From Opisthocomus hoazin (Eukaryota; Chordata; Aves; Opisthocomiformes; Opisthocomidae), in assembly GCF_030867145.1 (NCBI RefSeq), contig NC_134418.1:54225682-54289681 (forward strand): a DNA stretch of 64,000 nucleotides. The letters are read 5' to 3'. Below, piece by piece: positions 52,001 through 64,000 of the stretch. The notes beneath the pieces were generated by a model. The model ran no database searches. It was not told where the DNA came from and was given only the letters and a program-made list of their open reading frames with translations. Every line of letters starts with the position of its first letter. Position 1 is the first letter of the stretch. Position numbers and translations under genes: made by a program.

Positions 52001-55000
52001 TCCAAATACAGTTCTTGTCATTCACATCAAGATTCAAGGGCAACATTCAGTCTTTGGGATGCGTTAATCAGAGCTTAACAGTAACTGTATCCATCATGCC
52101 AAAATGCTGCTCATATAGGCTTCCCTGATTATTTGATCACCTTTGCAATCAGCACAAAAGGTTTGTTGTTCCTTACTCCCTCATCCACTTTGCATACAAC
52201 TTTTTGGAGGTTATGAGCTCTTTAAGTGTAGGGATAGAGCTAGCCTCCCATACTACTACAGCAGTCTGTGGGACATAACTGTAATGCTGACAACTGAAAT
52301 ATCCTTGATCAATAACGTGTCTTTCTACAGTTGACAGCCACAGCTGACGTCTTGAGAGAGAGACTAATGTTCTGCAATAAGCTTTAGTAGAACTAGGACG
52401 GCTAACTCACTACATAAGGACTTCACAACCTGCATGCACATGTGAGAGGCCACCCCAGCATAAACGAAATATTAAGTACGTGGCCACTGATTGCAACCAG
52501 TTTAGGGTAAGGTTCTGCAACTTTGTCATCATCTTTACCTCTCAGATATCCACTTCCAGCTGCATTTGTCACAGGCAAATATCTTATTCTGTTAGTTCAG
52601 CAGTCCCAGAATACAGCAGTAGATCTCTGCTTTTTAGCCTTTGAAAATGGCTCTGCCTGCCTCCCTTTGTCCTGCTTTGACTGGTTGAAATCTACTCCAG
52701 AAGCGAGACACCAAACAAGCAGTTATAGTCTTTGCGGGTTTTCAGTTTGATTTTCATTCCAAGGCAGGGTGGGTGAAATGGTCTGGTGCCAGATTTCGTG
52801 CGTTTCCAAGTTGATTCTGCACAGATTAACACTTCACTGGCTGCATACAAAGCCCATGAAAATAAACCAGAGCACAAGAAGCTACTTCTACCTAGTTTAC
52901 TCTGCTCACTCTCTTGTACCACACTATTAGTTCAGCGGCTGTGACTGCAACACACTCTAACCGCACTAGCACAAATGGCAGATCAGAGCTGGGGTGCAGT
53001 GAGATGACTCTCATCTGCTCCCCCGCCGCAACTTTCAGTGGTCATAGGCCACCTTGATTTGTCACCGTACCATGCTGTAGCAGAGCTGGGGAATTATTGG
53101 AAAACAAATGCATTTTGGGTGAGGAGAAAGGGTGAAATATCAGAAGGATTACTGATGGATGGAAGGCAACTCAAATCAGAAGTAAGCTCAGAGCTAGTGC
53201 CATTCGCCCCACACCCTCAGTTAAAGCTCAACGGCCTATAAATCTACGCATGATATAGCCATGCTGCCTGAACTATCAAGGAGCAAGTCAGAAGGCTGCG
53301 GCACTCACCTCTGGGTACCACTGAGAGGTCAGCAAGAAGCTCTTCTCTCTGGGGAGACGCACTGTCCCAAACGCCACAACGCACTGTGCAGCATCTCAGC
53401 ATAGACTTGAGGCTTTATCTCCCAAATTAGGAAAGAAAGGAGTCATAGGCAAGTCAGAACAAACAAGTCCAGCAAGTCTCAGTGACAGAGGCTTACCCAG
53501 TAGCATGATTCCTCCCCTAAAACAATAACAATACACTTCTTTCATCACACCTTTCATCCAGGAATCCCAAAGCCTTTTCAGCGTATTAACTACACCCTGC
53601 AACACCCCAAATCAGAAGAGCCATGAAAATTTTGCAAGTACACAGAGTTTATTTCCTTCTTTAGTATAATTAAGCATAAACCAGAAATTATGGGCAGGAC
53701 AAACGCAGAAAATTTGCGTGTTCTAAAGAGACAATGTTCAGACCCAGGCCAGACATGGATGGAGCTGACATAAATTGATGTAGATTCAGTGGCATGTACC
53801 TCAACTCCCTTGAACTTCCTTGAAATTAGTTGTTTGGCCAGAAAAGAACTTGCCCCCATAACAACAGCTACATTCAAGTTTCTCATTCTTCTTTAATTCA
53901 TTAGACATTAATTTTAATTGTGTGTGTGGCTAGGTGACCACATTTCTGTCCTGGAAAAATTCTTCTAGGTCATAAACATATGTGATATAAACATTTGCAG
54001 GCTGTCTAGATAAGCATTTCTACTTGTGCTGATCACACCAAATTCACTGGCAAGTCAATTAACACAAGCACAAACTCTAAAGTAGCATTTCTCAAGCTTT
54101 TCTTGGGAGCATTTTTTTCAATTTTAAGTTTTCTTAGTTCCACCAAACTTACTAGAAGACAAATATGCTCACACAGCCTTACACACAGATTTGTTTCAGA
54201 AGGCAAAGATGACAAAACATCACAATAAGATACATGTGTGGCACATATTTTCTTTGCTTTGCTGCAATAAAGTTTCCAACATCTAGGAACTCTTTTCCTC
54301 CACTTTAATGACCTTCACTTGACCCCTCTACAGCTCAGGACTCACCAGCTTAGTAACTCACTGATGTAAATACGTATTATATGGCTGAAGCTCTTCCTTC
54401 CACCTTGTATTAAATCCATAGCCAAGTAACAGGAAGACTGCCTTTCTGAAAAGGCCAGCTTCTTTTGTATGAAACATACACTAAAGATAAGTCTCAGCTT
54501 CTCATAATTTGCATTCAGTCAATGTCTCAGCATAGTTTGTTATGAAACACAATGAATACAGTTGCTAATAAGGCACATAACGTAACATAATTGCTTCTCA
54601 ATAGTTTAACTGGAAGTTGCATTGCCATCCCAATAGGAACACTTCTACTGAGTCAGTCCAGATGTGCAAGAGAAATGCAGTCAGAAGCCTAGCTAGAGGG
54701 TGACAATTTCCAGAGGTAAAGTATCAAGTGTCATATGATTACCTGGCCTGCATGTAGGTGGTGCAAAGACATATTAATTCCAGGCAGTCCATGACCCTCA
54801 GACAGAGCCCTTTCTCGTGACTCAATCGTGGCATAGGTGGAAGAATGCAGGACACAGAGGCTTCATGACAATCTCTGAACAGTCTCACCTGCAGGCAAAA
54901 AACCTCTTGCTGCTTAAGGGAAGAGGTGGAACTGAGGAGTCTTTTTAGGGCACCAAACTGATTAAGGATGTAATAATCCCGGTCAATGGTCCCCTCTCTG

Positions 55001-55079
55001 CACAAAGCGTCTGTGTATCTTCTTATACCCCTGGGGCAGAAACCCCAGCAGAGAAAAAGAGACAGGCAATAGCCATCAG
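46006..55079. other. Intergenic region upstream of gene A; no gene recognised
   Basis: Balanced to AT-rich sequence with scattered short frames on both strands, none with a recognisable domain. It must contain the gene A promoter and any 5' non-coding exon unless these lie between the two CR1 fragments. No TMPRSS11 exon signature was seen. Confidence 0.5.
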
Positions 55080-57560
55080 TAGTTCAGTTACCAGGTACCT
55101 AACAGGTTTGGCTCCTGATTCCAGAAACCATGTACTGATGTGCCCACTGGGCACTGACAAACTTCAAAAAAATTCTGGACAAGTTGGGAAGCGCTGGGAA
55201 GGAGGCAGTGGTCTACATGGGTACCACATAAAAGAAAGAAGAGAGATTCTAGAGGCAGGATGTAGGATGCCAGAGAACATGACACCCTCATCATAACACA
55301 GCTGGAGACGAGGCAAAGTCTCAATGCACGACTACAGCAATGGAGTAAGCAAGAGAGGCTCAGGTTCATCAGGGACTGGTGAAGCTTCTAGAGTAGATTA
55401 CGCCTAGCAAAGGGTGATGAGGGGACTGAACCGAGAGGGGAACAGGATCTGAACTTCATACAAGGAAGATCATACAGAAATTTCAAACTGACAAGTAGGA
55501 GAAAGCAGACTGGTGCACACAGGATGCACTGTTCTAAATGCTATGGTAGCCATTGCAGCCTCAAGTAAAGAAGAGGACAGTCAAATAGTTAACAAAAGTG
55601 GTAAAAAAAAAAAAAAAAAAAGTCTGATATGAACAGGATACTGCGACAGAAAGCCAAACCAATGCTTTCCATGTTTCATAGCATTCTCTAAGATGATAAA
55701 GAATGCACGGACCCAGAATGCTTTCCTTAAACAAGGACACGGACACAGCAGGTATAAAAGAAACATGGTGACAGGAAGACAATGGAATGTCGAAATCCCA
55801 GGGAACTATTATTTCCAATCATGTTAATTACTCTGATGTAAAATGTGACATCTTTACCTTGACCACTCAGATAATACTAGATTTCTAGATGCTGTGAATA
55901 ACTGTTTCAGGAACAGGCAGCTAGGAAATCCACAAAATGGGAAGCAACTCTTGACTCAGTCCTGACCAGTTCACACAATTGGTTTATCGTATTTCTGCCA
56001 TGTACCTGAACTATATCAGCATCAGATTCAGTATTTCTACAGACCCTCAAAGCCAGAAGATCAACTACGGCCATGCTCAATTTCAAGGACAGGAACCACA
56101 CAAAAGTAGAAAAATCAATGAACCTAGAAAAGGAACCTTAAAGAACTGCAAGTTTTCTGAAAACAGAGAGACTATTTCAAGACATCATGGTAGTCTCAGA
56201 GAAAATGCATCCTGCCTGTCAAAAAAAAAAAAACAAAACACCTCGAGGAAGCCTAAGGCTAAACATAATGGTATTTAAAAAAAAAAAAAAAACAAACAAA
56301 AAACAGAAAAACAAACAAACCATAAACCCCACTGAGAGCAAGAAAGCATACTTCAGAAAAGCTGAAAAAAATGAAAGGATTATAAACTCAGGCACAAACT
56401 GCAAAAAAAAACCCAACACAACACCAAAAGTTAGGCAGAAGCATATCAGAACCATTTAGCTAATATTTCTCTGGAGCAAAGTAAGTGACCAAGACCAGGT
56501 AGCACTCAACCAGGTAAAGGATGGAAAAACTGCTTTATTGATGACAGCATGCAGCCTCTCACCAAACACTACTTTATTGCCAGAAGACTGAGGGAAATAT
56601 TTCCAAAAAAGCATTCTAAACCAAGCATGGGGAATCTCTGACAGTGTAGTATGATATACGAAACAGCCATATTAGCACAACCAACTAAATAATAAGAATA
56701 GCAGGTATTTCTATAAATATGCTGTATGGGGTAGAATCATCAGAGCTTTTGTAAAGCAACACGATGCCTGGAAAACCTACCTCAATTCCTGAGCCAGCCA
56801 TCTGAGGCAGATGTCATTGATAATGTCTACTTGGATTTCCAAAAGAAATTAAATAAGATATCTCACAAAAGCCTCTTAAAAGATCTGCGCTGTCATGGGA
56901 TATGAAGGCTTGAGATGAAAAACCATTTAAGAGAAGAAACACAGGAAATAAATGATACTGACCTGGCTTCACAAAAAGCATTATCTCACAGGAATCTGCT
57001 ATATTCATAGGTGGTCAGGAAAAAAGAAATACTGAGATGACAGTCCTCAAATGATAACTGTCTACTCATCACAGTAAAGAGAAAAAATACAACACGCTCC
57101 TGAAACACCTCATAATATTGAGATACAGATGAACTTTGGAACGAGAAAATATAAAGTGACACACACAGAAAAAACAGCCCTAACCATACCTATTAAGTGT
57201 CAGGTGTTGATTATTCTTTTCAGGAATAAGATTGAGGCAGTCTCTCCTTTGAGGATATCAACTCAGGAGCAGCCAAAGAACAAGAGGAACTTTAGAAACT
57301 ACTTGTAAAGAGAACAGAAGAGCAAAAAGGGAAAAAATGTATATCTTAACATTAACCCACATTACACCTATATCCTGAATACTGCATTAAATTCTGGTCC
57401 ATTTGCCCATCTCAAAGCCAATACAGAGGAACCATGAAAGGTCCCGAAAGAAGCAGCACAGCTGACCAAAGGAACAATGCACCTTCTATGCATGGGATGC
57501 CTGAATAGACCAGGATTCTGCAACCTGAAAAAGGTATGGAAAAAGGGATAGGAATCTCAA
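55080..57560 (+). mobile_element. Ancient decayed CR1-type LINE carcass
   Basis: Three CR1 protein regions appear in order on the plus strand, each broken. Around 55200-55240 there is an ORF1-esterase-like segment reading like VVYMGTT. At 56810-56900 a RT motif A-like segment reads DVIDNVYLDFQKK. At 57370-57545 the C-terminal region is recognisable (RT-distal block before a LKK-like motif). Stops and frameshifts are everywhere, and A-rich insertions lie at 55602-55621 and 56220-56300. Boundaries are approximate. Confidence 0.5.
55602..55621 (+). repeat. Poly-A run (20 A)
   Basis: A run of about 20 A inside the decayed LINE region. Similar A-rich runs follow at 56220-56232 and 56277-56292. 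They could mark small insertions or simple expansion. Confidence 0.85.
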
Positions 57561-59407
57561 GAGTAACGAGTGGAGTAGTGAAAGTGAACAGCAAAACACT
57601 ATTCACTGTTTTTTCTCATAAAACAACTATGGGACTTCAGACAAGAGCAGCAGATTTAAAACAAGCAAGAAGATCCTGTCATATAATATACAGGAAAGGT
57701 ACGTGACTTCTTGCTGCAAGGTATGTAAAATGTCAAGTATTTTGTACATTTAAAGGGAATAATCACTTTTCTGGAAGAAAATTCCACACAGATTTTACCT
57801 TTGTGATCCAAGAATTTCCCGACTTAAATCACTAGAAGTTTAAAAAACACTCTCAGGAAGCACCATAATCTGACCTCTGTGTTCTCATCTTCTCCGGGCG
57901 TCCTCCATTGACTACTCCACAAGTCACATGGCAGCCCTCTCATCAGTCAGAAGGGTCCTACGCTGATCATCTAGTCCAACTGCCAAGAAACTACGGGTGC
58001 TATGTTTCTCGGGGCTCAACAATGCATTCAGCTCAGGCTACAGAGGAAGACTGTGCTTTGCAGCAGCATGCATTCCTGTCTGTATGGTATCCATATCTGA
58101 TGACACATTAGACTGCAGAAAGGGCCTGTGGATCCCCAGGTAAGGTGAATGGTGTTCCTCTGGCCTGAGAGCACCTACAGGGGTGTCACAAAACCAGTAG
58201 CACCTCATGTCTTGCACATGACCAAATTTGTCACTGTCTTTTTGGAAAACAATTTTAGACACGCACTGTCATTTTCCTAGATTCTTCCAAAGCTTGGCAA
58301 GTGAGGTACGGTATTGCAACAGGCACTTAGCTGAAGTCAAGGCAGAAAATTACTTTTCCTTTCACATGCGGACACTGTGATGACATCAGTTCATCAGTGA
58401 TTGATGAGCCAAGGTTGTTTTTCATCTCTTCTCCTCCAAAGGCGTCTAGTTACCAAGGCACCTGCCAAGGAAACAACCACTTTATTCATAACAATCCTAA
58501 ATTAACGTTAGGATAGAAAACTCCTGAGAGGATATTTGCATTTACAAAGGTCCTTACCAGACAATTTGCTTCGCTATTTTTTTGGGACAATAGTTATTCC
58601 TTCAAGAAAAAGTAAATACTGATCTGGTGCTGCCACCCCAAACACAGCTCTTGAGGCAGGCAGCTACCATGGCAGCCCTCCTGAATACCAAAGCTGTGGG
58701 AAACTCAGGCTACACCTTTGTAGCCACAAGTTTCAGAGAGTGCGATCCCCAGTGCAGGACACTACAACTCTTTCACAGTTGTGATCTGCAGGCGAATTTG
58801 GGGAAGAAAGGAAGGCTGCCTATGGGCTGCGGAAGTTGGAATGGAAAAGCCTAGGCCTGTATAATTTAAGTCACAAAAAAGTTTGCAGTACAGCTCTGTT
58901 GCTACTCATTACAAATGCAAGTTCAAATTTCATAGCTTATGCTTTTCCTCCTGGTTACACACAAGTATCTTCCAATATATTAGCAATGTTTTAAATATTC
59001 AGCACAAATACATTTTAAAATAGTGCTTGCAAAGTATTCAAGAAAGGCATATTCAAACTTTTGTATGAGGAAAAAGCACGGTATACATCCAACACACAAC
59101 TTGGCTTGTCCCCACGTTTGAGCATCCTTTCCAACAAGATGCATGTGGCTCCAGTGTATCTGCCACTGGATTTCAGTCACATTTGTTTGCCTTTATAAAA
59201 ATCAATTATTAGACTGCACAAACTGGCACACAAAGCTGATCCTGGCTCATCTCTGTACAAGTGGGTTTCCAAAGAGAAAATCTGCATATTCAAATAAACC
59301 CAAAATTTCCTAACAAAAGACTCAAAATCAGGGTTCTGGACCATGATCCTTTAAACCAGATATTTAGAAGCAGGAAACTTTTAAAGATGTGGAATTTCCC
59401 AGGATAA
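57561..59407. other. Intergenic; possible CR1 scrap
   Basis: Mostly unassigned. About 57945-57995 contains GATCATCTAGTCCAACTGCC, which matches the CR1 3' end in reverse complement and suggests a short minus-strand fragment. Nothing else is recognised. Confidence 0.4.
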
Positions 59408-60546
59408 ACTCTAGTCCTTTGACACTGTTCCCCACAGCATTGTCCTGGAGAAACTAGCTGCCCATGCTTTGGATGGGGGTACTCTTCACGGGAGGAAGAA
59501 CTGGCTGAACGTCTGAGCCCAGAGAGTGGTGGTGAATGGGAGTCAAATCCAGCTGGCGGCTGGTCACGAGTGGTGTTTCCCAGGGCTCAGTTTTTGGGCC
59601 AGTCTTGTTTAATACCTTTATCAATTATCTGGATGAGGGGATTGAGTGCTCCCTCAGTAAGTTTGCAGATGACACCATGTTGGGTGGGAGTGTCAATCTG
59701 CTCGAGGGTAGGAAGGCTCTGCAGAGGGATCTGGACAGGCTGGATCGATGGGCTGCGGCCAATTGTATGAGTTTCAACAAGGCCAAATGCCGGGTCCTGC
59801 ACTTTGGTCACAACCACCCCATGCAACGCTACAGGCTTGGGGAGGAGTGGCTGGAAAGCTGCCCAGCGGAGAAGGACCTTGGGGTGCTGGTCGACAGCCA
59901 GCTGAACATGAGCCAGTAGTGTGCCCAGGTGGCCAAGAAGGCCAATGGCATCCTGGCTTATATCAGGAATAGCGTGGCCAGCAGGAGCAGGGAGGTGATC
60001 GTGCCCCTGTACTCGGCACTGGTGAGGCCGCACCTCGAGTACTGTGTTCAGCTTTGGGCCCCTCAGTACAAGGAGGACATTGAGGTGCTGGAGCATGTCC
60101 AGAGAAGGGCAATGGAGCTGGTGAAGGATCTAGAGAACAAGTCTTATGATGAGCAACTGAAGGAACTGGGGCTCTTTAGTCTGGAGAAGAGGAGGCTGAG
60201 AGGAGACCTTATTGCCCTCTATAACTACCTGAAAGGAGGTTGTAGTGAGGCAGGTGTTGGTCTCTTCTCCCAAGTAACTAGTGATAGGATGAGAGGCAAT
60301 GGCCTCAACTTGCATCAGGGGAGGTTTAGACTGGATATCAGGAAAAATTTCTTTACTGAGAGAGTGGTCAGGCACTGGAACAGGCTGCCCAGGGAAGTGG
60401 TAGAGTCACCATCCCTGGGGGTGTTCAAAAAGCGTGTAGATGTGGCACTTCAGGATATGGTTTAGCAGGCATGGTGGTCTTGGGTTGACAGATGAACCTG
60501 ATGATCTTAGAGGTCTTTTCCAACCTTAATGATTCTATGATTCTAG
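59408..60546 (+). mobile_element. CR1 LINE fragment, plus strand, different subfamily
   Basis: 5'-truncated within the RT domain (begins near a FDTV-like segment) and ends with GATTCTATGATTCTA, a different tail octamer from the other young copies. ORF2 is open from about 59536 to 60465 except for one TAG at 59917, where the family has Gln. RT motifs [10 protein letters not shown] and FADDTML are visible. The combined sequence encodes the RT C-terminal half and the CR1 C-terminal domain. Confidence 0.92.
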
Positions 60547-62826
60547 TCAGACAAACTCCATTAAACACAAAATGGCAGCCAAAAACACAGTGTGCCTGCA
60601 GCCTCGCAGGCTGAGCAGCACCCAGGTTCCTCTGCCTGCACTAGCTGTTAGGCCATGGGAGCACAATGCCTTTGCATGTCAGGTGCAGAGCTATCCCAGT
60701 ACAGACCTGCCTGTGCTTCTCTGAAGACCTAGCTCAAAATCCTCATCTGGTCCACAAACGCTCTGATACCTTTAGTCTCACACAAATAATCCCAACATCC
60801 TATGACTTCAGTCTCATTCCTTGTGTAAAGGATACAGTAAGAAAGCCACAAGCAAACAAAGGTAAGTGCTATTTCAGCCTTTGGAAAGGCATTTGCCAAC
60901 TACCTCTTTTTAGCACACTGTTTTGATTTGTCAGTAACAAAACACTAACAGGATTAGGTTGCTCTGCTAGAACGGTATCAGCACAAGCAATATCCAGGAT
61001 TCTGTTCAGCAGCAACCAGACTAAATAGCTTGTGTACAAGATGGAAATTACTTAAAGCAGAGCTTACTGCACAAGCAAACTTAATTCTTCAGCGGTCCTT
61101 TTTTATTGCTGTACTAACAACTTAATTGAACTCATGCATATTGCAAGCAGATGGGGGAGAGATCCAAAGTCAATGGATACAGAAGTAAATTTTTTTTTAT
61201 GCCTGTGACCCTTCACTTTTCTTTTTTCCATCTTGTTTTGCTTCCTGTGCCCGTAAGACCAAACTGTATTGTTTCACCTAGGGCTCTGAGTCAAGCTGCA
61301 TTTACTCAGTCCCTTGGTTAAGATAATCCTAAAAAAACTCCTCCTTATTAAACTACTGCAAAGTAATTTTCTGGTTGGAGCCTCCTGCTGCCTTGTCAAT
61401 CTCTTCCCTAATTGAGAAATGTATATTATCCAGAACTGCCCTGACTTGCAGAACGCTGTAGAATTGTCTTAAACACTAAGCCATGAACAAGATATTGCTA
61501 TACTAATGTGTCATCGGAATTGCTTCAACCCTTCTGACTCCTCCCCATCATGTTTGCCATTGACAGCTCTTTTTTTCTTCCTTAAATATACTGAGACATA
61601 TACATACCTACAGTACATGCTATTGCCATAGTATTTAACCTCTCCTTGGACAGTTCTTGAAACAAAGAGGAGCAAGAACAACCATCTGCTGTTGTAATGA
61701 ATTGGCCATGTAGAAGTTTGTGCAAAAATAAAAACTTGATATGCAGGCACAGGTCTACAGCTGGCTCAAATCATCTTCACTGGGTTACCAGACACTGAGC
61801 TGTGCTAATACCCACTAGCCGAAGATTTCTTCCCATTGCTTCAGGGATGGTTATTTTGGTACAGGCAACGATGCATGTGCTTGGAGACTAAGCTACAAGT
61901 CTTGTTAAAGGCAAAGTAGAAAAGAGGAGAAGGAACACAGAGATTAAGAAGAAATATCTCTCTTTATAATTTGTTTTTGGATTTAAGTTCATCTCCAGGG
62001 GATGAAAGACAACTCCAAAGAGTAAAGCAATTTTATATTTGTGTCTTCTGTTTATCACAATTGTTCTACAAAGCTAGTATTAAGATGAAGAGAAGTTTAA
62101 TTACCTTATTGCTATTGTGAAAGATGAAATTAACATTTCCAACACAGGACAAAATATTTCCAGGTTATCATTAGTCTGTATGAAGACAGAGACCCAAGGA
62201 AAGGGAAGTGGACATGATCTTGAACACAGCTCTCATTTCTAAATCAGGAAAGGGAAGGTGCTGGTGAGGAACACTAAGATGAGAATCAAAAATACTGCAA
62301 ATTAGACATTTGAGCATTTGCCCATGAAGGCTGAGGCTGCCATGAATGACAAGGATCTAAACTCAGCTAAGCAGAGGAAAAACACCCCACTCATTAAGAA
62401 ATTTGTGTCATTCTCATGACCACTTTTAGCCTCTAGAGAGGAGTCAGGAAAATTTGAGGCTACAGCCACAAATAAAGGAACATCAGTGTCTGAACTGCCA
62501 GACAACAAAAAGGAACAGCTCTTCAATACTAGTCCAGTAGACCCTGCAGTCTCATGGATCCAGAAATTTTCCTGCCACACTGAGGGGCACGTCACAGTTG
62601 CACTACAGAGATACCAAACTCAGGGGCTAGAGCAAAGACATCATGCAAGTAGCTACCCGCATGTGAGGGACACCACCCATGACCTGTTGCATTTCATCAC
62701 TCCTGTCCATGCTGTGCAGAGGTGCACTAGACCATCACCAGCAAGAACAGTGCCCTGGGACGTACACAACTGCCTTACCTCCCAGCTCCAGTACTCAGGG
62801 CTTATTCTTGCAGACTGATCCAAATG
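60547..62826. other. Intergenic; nothing recognised
   Basis: AT-rich sequence with a T-run near 61190. Short frames on both strands show no domain, and no repeat family could be named. Confidence 0.45.
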
Positions 62827-63640
62827 CATAGGCTGGAGAGATGGGCAGAGAGGAACCTGATGAAGTTCAACAAGGGCAAGTGCAGGATCCTGCACCTGGG
62901 GAGGAACAACCCCATGCACCAGTACAGGCTTGGGGCAGACCAGTTGGAAAGCAGTTCTGTGGAGAGGGACCTGGGTGTCCTGGCGGATGACAAGCTGACC
63001 ATGAGCCAGCAGTGTGCCCTGGCTGCCAAGAAGGCCAATGGCATCCTGGGGTACATCAAGAAGAGTGTGGCCAGCAGGTCGAGGGAGGTTATCTTCCCCC
63101 TCGAACCTGCCCTAGTGAGGCCCCATCTGGAGTACTGTGTCCAGTTCTGGACTCCCCAGTTCAAGAAAGATGAGGAGCTACTGGAGAGAGTCCAGCGGAG
63201 GGCTATGAAGATAATGAGGGGACTGGAGCATCTCTCGTATGAGGAAAGGCTGAGGGAGCTGGGCTTGTTCAGCCTGAAGAAGAGAAGGCTGAGAGGGGAC
63301 CTTACAAATGCCTATAAATATCTGCAAGGTGGGTGTCAGGAGGATGGGGGCCAAACTCTTTTCAGTAGTCCCCAGCGACAAGACAAGGGGCAACAGGCAC
63401 AAACTGAAGCATAGGAAGTTCCATCTGAACATGAGGAAGAACTTCTTCACTCTGAGGGTGATGGAGCACTGGAACAGGTTGCCCACAGAGGTTGTGGACT
63501 CCCCTTCTCTGGAGATATTCAAAAACTGCCTGGACAAGGTCCTGTGCAACCTGCCCTAGGTGACCCTGCCTGGGCAGGGGGGTTGGACTAGATGACCCAC
63601 AGAGATCCCTTCCAACCCCTACCATTCTGTGATTCTGTGA
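62827..63640 (+). mobile_element. CR1 LINE 3' fragment, plus strand
   Basis: Same subfamily as the copies at 35418 and 45099: octamer tail CTGTGATTCTGTGA ending about 63640. It is truncated just after the RT catalytic core. The coding region is open from 62824 to about 63345, then continues in another frame (63308-63559) because of an apparent extra G in GATGGGGG near 63345-63350. The C-terminal domain is otherwise complete to its natural end. Confidence 0.92.
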
Positions 63641-64000
63641 AATGCCCTCCTGCACCCAGAGCACCCCAGCAGCGAAGATTAGCAGCAGCACAGATGACCT
63701 CTCTAGCAAGTCTGGCGCTTCATCCCCTACAGGAAACAGAGCAAGATACAGATCATGCTTAGGGTACCCTGTAACACTCAATACTATAGACAGATAGTGC
63801 ACACAGTGGTGGGAGACAATCCTTCTATAACCAGCAACCTTTCACTGCAGACACGGGGTCACAGTGCTTCAAGATTTTTACTAGGTGGAACACAGCATTT
63901 TAAAGATTTGGGTTTTTTTCCTTTCTTTTAAATATAAGAGGACCAGCTCTCACCCTGGTGCCAGTACTTTCACATATTTACACCAAAACAGAAGGACACA
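63641..64000. other. Right edge, unassigned
   Basis: No exon, RNA gene or repeat recognised after the CR1 tail. Confidence 0.4.

Noticed and set aside
1..64000. CRISPR arrays, bacterial operons, tRNA or rRNA genes
   Set aside because: None seen; the sequence is clearly vertebrate nuclear DNA.

Overview
The window is vertebrate nuclear DNA, almost certainly from a bird. The evidence is the set of CR1 non-LTR retrotransposons with their typical octamer-repeat 3' tails, an avian-type endogenous-retrovirus LTR fragment, and intron-rich coding DNA with vertebrate splice consensus sites. No bacterial-style operon, CRISPR array or phage content is present, and nearly all long reading frames are chance or CR1-derived. 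Species, chromosome and all homology statements come from reading and recall, not from database searches.

Two genes of the TMPRSS11 (HAT/DESC1-like) type II transmembrane serine protease family lie head-to-tail on the minus strand. Gene A (44579 down to 34691) can be assembled completely from nine coding exons into a 416-residue protein with a short cytoplasmic tail, one membrane anchor, a SEA domain, an Arg-Ile activation site and a trypsin-like catalytic domain whose His, Asp, Ser and S1-pocket Asp are all present. It most resembles the TMPRSS11E/F/A group. Gene B is partial: its membrane-anchor exon (16421-16542), first SEA exon (15576-15694) and second SEA exon (2462-2529) are visible. 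Its first exon was not located and the rest should lie beyond the left edge. Gene B looks TMPRSS11D-like. The two genes share exon phases, which supports tandem duplication.

Layout: 1-16542 is gene B, with an unusually long intron of about 13 kb. 16543-30850 is intergenic, or gene B's upstream intron, with one old CR1 fragment. 30880-31400 is an orphan CpG island with a 20-G run, followed by a truncated LTR. 31960-34690 is the region 3' of gene A. 34691-44579 is gene A, with a coding-competent CR1 fragment (35418-36655) whose 3' tail ends about ten bases from an exon. 44672-46005 holds two CR1 fragments just upstream of gene A. 46006-64000 is intergenic, with a decayed CR1 carcass (about 55080-57560) and two younger CR1 copies (59408-60546 and 62827-63640).

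The points most worth checking are the CR1 tail that now forms the 3' splice-site context of gene A exon 8, a GC-AG intron in gene A, a broken relic copy of part of exon 7 inside a gene A intron, and the orphan CpG island. I saw no convincing wholly new biological system.
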